Assembly (NCBI GenBank): GCA_937892655.1
Contig: CALBJC010000151.1
Coordinates: 1-8,291, forward strand
Direction: 5' to 3'
Source: an uncultured Clostridia bacterium
GTDB taxonomy: Bacteria; Bacillota; Clostridia; Oscillospirales; Ruminococcaceae
DNA length: 8,291 nt
Shown here: one piece after another, positions 6,103 to 8,291 of the stretch
How the letters are laid out: each line of letters opens with the position of its first letter
How positions within the stretch are numbered: position 1 is the stretch's first letter
Program-made: the position numbers and the translations under genes
The notes under the pieces: model-generated
The model's database searches: none
Seen by the model: the letters and a program-made list of their open reading frames with translations, nothing else
Told to the model about the DNA's origin: nothing

Positions 6103-7458
6103 ATGATAAATGTTTATGATATTCTTGAAACTATAAGAATGATTCAGGACGAATGTCTTGATATCAGAACTATAACAATGGGTATCTCTCTGCTCGACTG
6201 TATCGACAGCAATATAGATGTTGCCTGTCAGAAGGTCTATGATAAGATTACAAGATGCGCTAAGGATCTTGTAAAGGTAGGCGAGGATATCGAAAAGGAA
6301 TTTGGTATTCCGATTATCAATAAGAGAATTTCAGTTACTCCTATTGCGATGATTTCAGCAGCCTGCAAGTGTTCACCTGTAAAGTTTGCAATAACTATGG
6401 ATAAGGCAGCAGAGGCAGTAGGCGTAAACTTGATCGGCGGTTATTCAGCGCTCGTTCAGAAGGGCTTTGCTGCAGGCGATAAGGAGCTTATCGAGTCAAT
6501 TCCTGAAGCTTTGAAGCTCACAAGCAGAGTTTGTTCTTCAGTAAATGTAGGCTCAACCAAAACAGGTATCAACCTCGATGCTTGTAAGATGATGGGCAGA
6601 ATAGTAAAGCAGGCAGCAGTAGAAACTGTTGATAACGCTTGCTTTGGCGCTGCAAAGCTTGTAGTATTCTGTAACGCAGTTGACGATAATCCATTTATGG
6701 CAGGTGCTTTCCACGGTGTTGGTGAGCCTGACTGTATCATCAATGTCGGCGTATCAGGTCCTGGCGTTGTCCGTTCAGCCCTTGCCAAGTATCCTGACGC
6801 AGATATTACAGAAATCGCAGATATCATCAAGAAAACATCATATAAGATTACAAGAGTAGGTCAGCTTGTAGGTGTAACAGCATCTGAACGTCTTGGCGTA
6901 CCATTCGGTATCGTTGACTTATCTTTGGCTCCAACTCCTGCAGTTGGTGACTCGGTTGCATATATCCTAGAAGAAATCGGTCTTGAAAAGTGCGGTACTC
7001 ACGGTACTACAGCAACCCTCGCTCTCCTGAATGACGCAGTTAAGAAGGGCGGCCTTATGGCTTGTTCAAAGATCGGCGGCCTTTCAGGTGCGTTTATCCC
7101 TGTTTCTGAGGATGCAGGTATGATCGAAGCTGCAAAGTGTGGTGCGCTTTCACTTGAAAAGCTCGAGGCTATGACAGCAGTATGCTCAGTTGGTCTTGAT
7201 ATGATAGTTGTACCTGGCGATATTACAGATGATACAATTTCAGCGATTATCGCTGATGAAGCGGCTATCGGTATGGTAAACAACAAGACAACAGCTGTAA
7301 GAATTATCCCTGCTATCGGCAAGGATGTAGGTGATGAGCTTGACTGGGGCGGTCTTTTCGGATGCGGTCCTGTAATGCCGATCAACAGAAATTCACCATC
7401 AAAGTTCATCAATCGTGGCGGTCAGATTCCTGCTCCGCTCCACAGCTTGAAAAACTAA
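6103..7458 (+). CDS. UPF0210 (DUF711/PFL-like) family protein of unknown function
   Basis: This 451-residue cytoplasmic protein is full length for UPF0210. Family-like stretches include TMGISLLDC (25-33), VNVGSTKTGINLDACKMMG (147-165), GVSGPGVVRSAL (216-227), KCGTHGTTATLALLND (296-311) and the C-terminal NRGGQIPAPLHSLKN (437-451). Database names call the family PFL-like because of fold resemblance to pyruvate formate-lyase. I see no glycyl-radical motif (RVxGY type) near the C-terminus and no activating enzyme nearby, so radical chemistry is not supported. It carries 16 cysteines, unusually many for a bacterial cytosolic protein. Codon use differs from its neighbours: about 27 of 30 lysines are AAG, which suggests strong expression. 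A GGGGG ribosome site (6088-6092) sits 10 bases before the ATG. It is the second gene of an operon with the ACT-domain protein and ends in a clear terminator. Confidence 0.92.
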   Translation: MINVYDILETIRMIQDECLDIRTITMGISLLDCIDSNIDVACQKVYDKITRCAKDLVKVGEDIEKEFGIPIINKRISVTPIAMISAACKCSPVKFAITMDKAAEAVGVNLIGGYSALVQKGFAAGDKELIESIPEALKLTSRVCSSVNVGSTKTGINLDACKMMGRIVKQAAVETVDNACFGAAKLVVFCNAVDDNPFMAGAFHGVGEPDCIINVGVSGPGVVRSALAKYPDADITEIADIIKKTSYKITRVGQLVGVTASERLGVPFGIVDLSLAPTPAVGDSVAYILEEIGLEKCGTHGTTATLALLNDAVKKGGLMACSKIGGLSGAFIPVSEDAGMIEAAKCGALSLEKLEAMTAVCSVGLDMIVVPGDITDDTISAIIADEAAIGMVNNKTTAVRIIPAIGKDVGDELDWGGLFGCGPVMPINRNSPSKFINRGGQIPAPLHSLKN

Positions 7459-7466
7459 AATTTTAT

Positions 7467-7507
7467 ATCGGAAGCGATGCTAATAACACCGTTTCCGATT
7501 TCTTTTT
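7467..7507 (+). terminator. Rho-independent terminator after UPF0210, directly before the ABC-F gene
   Basis: A 10-bp stem ATCGGAAGCG/CGTTTCCGAT (7467-7476 and 7490-7499, one G-T pair) with a 13-base loop is followed by TTCTTTTT. The T run ends only 15 bases before the ABC-F start codon, and that gene's ribosome site follows immediately. I find no convincing promoter between the UPF0210 stop and this hairpin or after it. It may therefore act both as the operon's end and as a partial stop that sets ABC-F expression. Confidence 0.85.
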
Positions 7508-7522
7508 GAGAGGAGTTATTAA

Positions 7523-8291
7523 ATGATTACAGTTTCAAATGTCAGTCTGCAGTTTTCAGGTCAGTATCTTTTCAAGGATGTAGACTTAAAATTTGCAAAC
7601 GGCAACTGCTACGGTATTATCGGTGCAAACGGTGCGGGTAAATCAACCTTCCTGCGTATTCTCTGCGGTGAGCTTGAGCCTACAACGGGTGAGGTCATCA
7701 TCCCTAAGGAAACAAGATTATCTGTTTTAAAGCAGGACCACTTTGCTTATGATGACTATACAGTTTTGGATACAGTTATTATGGGTAACGAGCGTCTTTA
7801 CGAGATTATGAAGCAAAAGGATGAGCTTTACGCTAAGGAAGATTTCTCCGACGAAGACGGTGAACTTGCAGCACAGCTTGAAGGCGAGTTTGCTGAATTA
7901 AACGGTTGGGAAGCTGAATCTGACGCTTCAAAGCTTATTCAGGGCTTAGGCCTTTCAGAAGATATTTTATATACTCAGATGGCGCTTTTGTCAGGTAATG
8001 AAAAGGTTAAAGTGCTTTTAGCTCAGGCGCTATTTGGTAACCCTGATATCATTTTACTCGACGAGCCTACAAACCATCTTGATATTGATGCTATCCGCTG
8101 GCTTGAAGATTTTCTGTCTGAATATTTCGGTACAGTTTTGGTAGTATCTCATGACAGACACTTTCTCAATAACGTTTGTACCCATATCGTTGATATCGAC
8201 TATACAAAGATCAAGATGTATGTAGGTAACTATGAATTCTGGTATGAATCCTCACAGCTTATTCAGCGCATGATAAAGCAGCAGAACAAGA
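7523..8291 (+). CDS. ABC-F family ATPase, YkpA/YbiT-like (5' part, cut by window edge)
   Basis: The first 256 codons of an ABC-F protein run off the right edge; the family is usually about 530-540 residues with two ATPase domains and no membrane segments. The first nucleotide-binding domain is complete. It has Walker A GANGAGKST (34-42), an acidic arm insertion (about 88-132), signature LSGNEKVKVLLAQALFG (156-172), Walker B IILLDEPTNHLD (176-187) and the switch histidine in SHDRHFLNN (209-217). The linker that contacts the ribosome starts at about 238. The LSGNE form in place of LSGGQ fits the YkpA/YbiT branch and is not a defect. ABC-F proteins bind the ribosomal E site and help stalled or slow translation; this branch is generally a housekeeping factor rather than a proven resistance determinant. 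The start is set by AGGAG (7511-7515) 7 bases before the ATG. Confidence 0.93.
   Translation, partial: MITVSNVSLQFSGQYLFKDVDLKFANGNCYGIIGANGAGKSTFLRILCGELEPTTGEVIIPKETRLSVLKQDHFAYDDYTVLDTVIMGNERLYEIMKQKDELYAKEDFSDEDGELAAQLEGEFAELNGWEAESDASKLIQGLGLSEDILYTQMALLSGNEKVKVLLAQALFGNPDIILLDEPTNHLDIDAIRWLEDFLSEYFGTVLVVSHDRHFLNNVCTHIVDIDYTKIKMYVGNYEFWYESSQLIQRMIKQQNK

Noticed and set aside
6456..6830. 124-codon open frame on the - strand inside UPF0210
   Set aside because: It is an antisense shadow of the same gene with no family resemblance.
6999..7412. 137-codon open frame on the - strand inside UPF0210
   Set aside because: It lies opposite a well-conserved gene with strong codon bias, has low-complexity Ile/Ser/Pro-rich content and no recognisable domain or ribosome site.
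7378..7458. Glycyl-radical enzyme reading of UPF0210 because of its PFL-like name
   Set aside because: No RVxGY-type motif is present near the C-terminus and no radical-SAM activase gene is in the window.
7988..8005. ABC-F signature reads LSGNE instead of LSGGQ/E, at first taken as a defect
   Set aside because: YkpA/YbiT-type ABC-F proteins commonly vary here while the following KVKVLLAQALFG is intact, so it looks like a branch trait.

Overview
The window is an AT-rich stretch of a low-GC Gram-positive chromosome. It looks most like an anaerobic Clostridia member, perhaps the Ruminococcus/Oscillospiraceae side. The grounds are strong purine-rich Shine-Dalgarno sites, near-consensus sigma-A promoters, an encoded tRNA CCA end, a LytTR response regulator, and a UPF0237-UPF0210 gene pair typical of Firmicutes. 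The genus is inference. There is no sign of phage, transposon, CRISPR array or integrated element.

Left block (1-3750, + strand): a GtrB/CsbB-like polyprenyl-phosphate glycosyltransferase overlaps by one base (TAATG) with a large YfhO-family membrane protein. By analogy with CsbB-YfhO of Bacillus subtilis, the first loads a sugar onto undecaprenyl phosphate on the cytoplasmic face. The second transfers it to a surface polymer, such as lipoteichoic acid, on the outer face. A flippase of the GtrA/GtcA type would be expected but is not in the window. The block ends at a bidirectional terminator shared with a convergent gene.

Middle block (3744-4721, - strand): a single-gene LytTR response regulator has its own promoter and an unusual receiver domain that lacks the usual acidic pair. 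Upstream of it on the same strand is a complete tRNA-Leu(UAA) with a consensus-like promoter and a strong terminator three bases after the CCA.

Right block (4763-8291, + strand): a stand-alone PHP-type histidinol-phosphatase-like gene has its own promoter. Next is a two-gene operon with a small ACT-domain protein (UPF0237) and a cysteine-rich UPF0210 protein. The UPF0210 gene has strongly biased codon use that suggests high expression. A clear hairpin terminator then sits just ahead of the ribosome binding site of an ABC-F ATPase (YkpA/YbiT type), which runs off the right edge. The closeness of that terminator to the ABC-F start, with a ten-codon reading frame threaded through the hairpin, is the most suggestive regulatory layout here.

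Most of the window is recognisable chromosomal housekeeping and cell-envelope content. I see no clear evidence of a wholly new system. The best leads are the atypical orphan response regulator, the function-unknown ACT/UPF0210 pair and the arrangement in front of the ABC-F gene.
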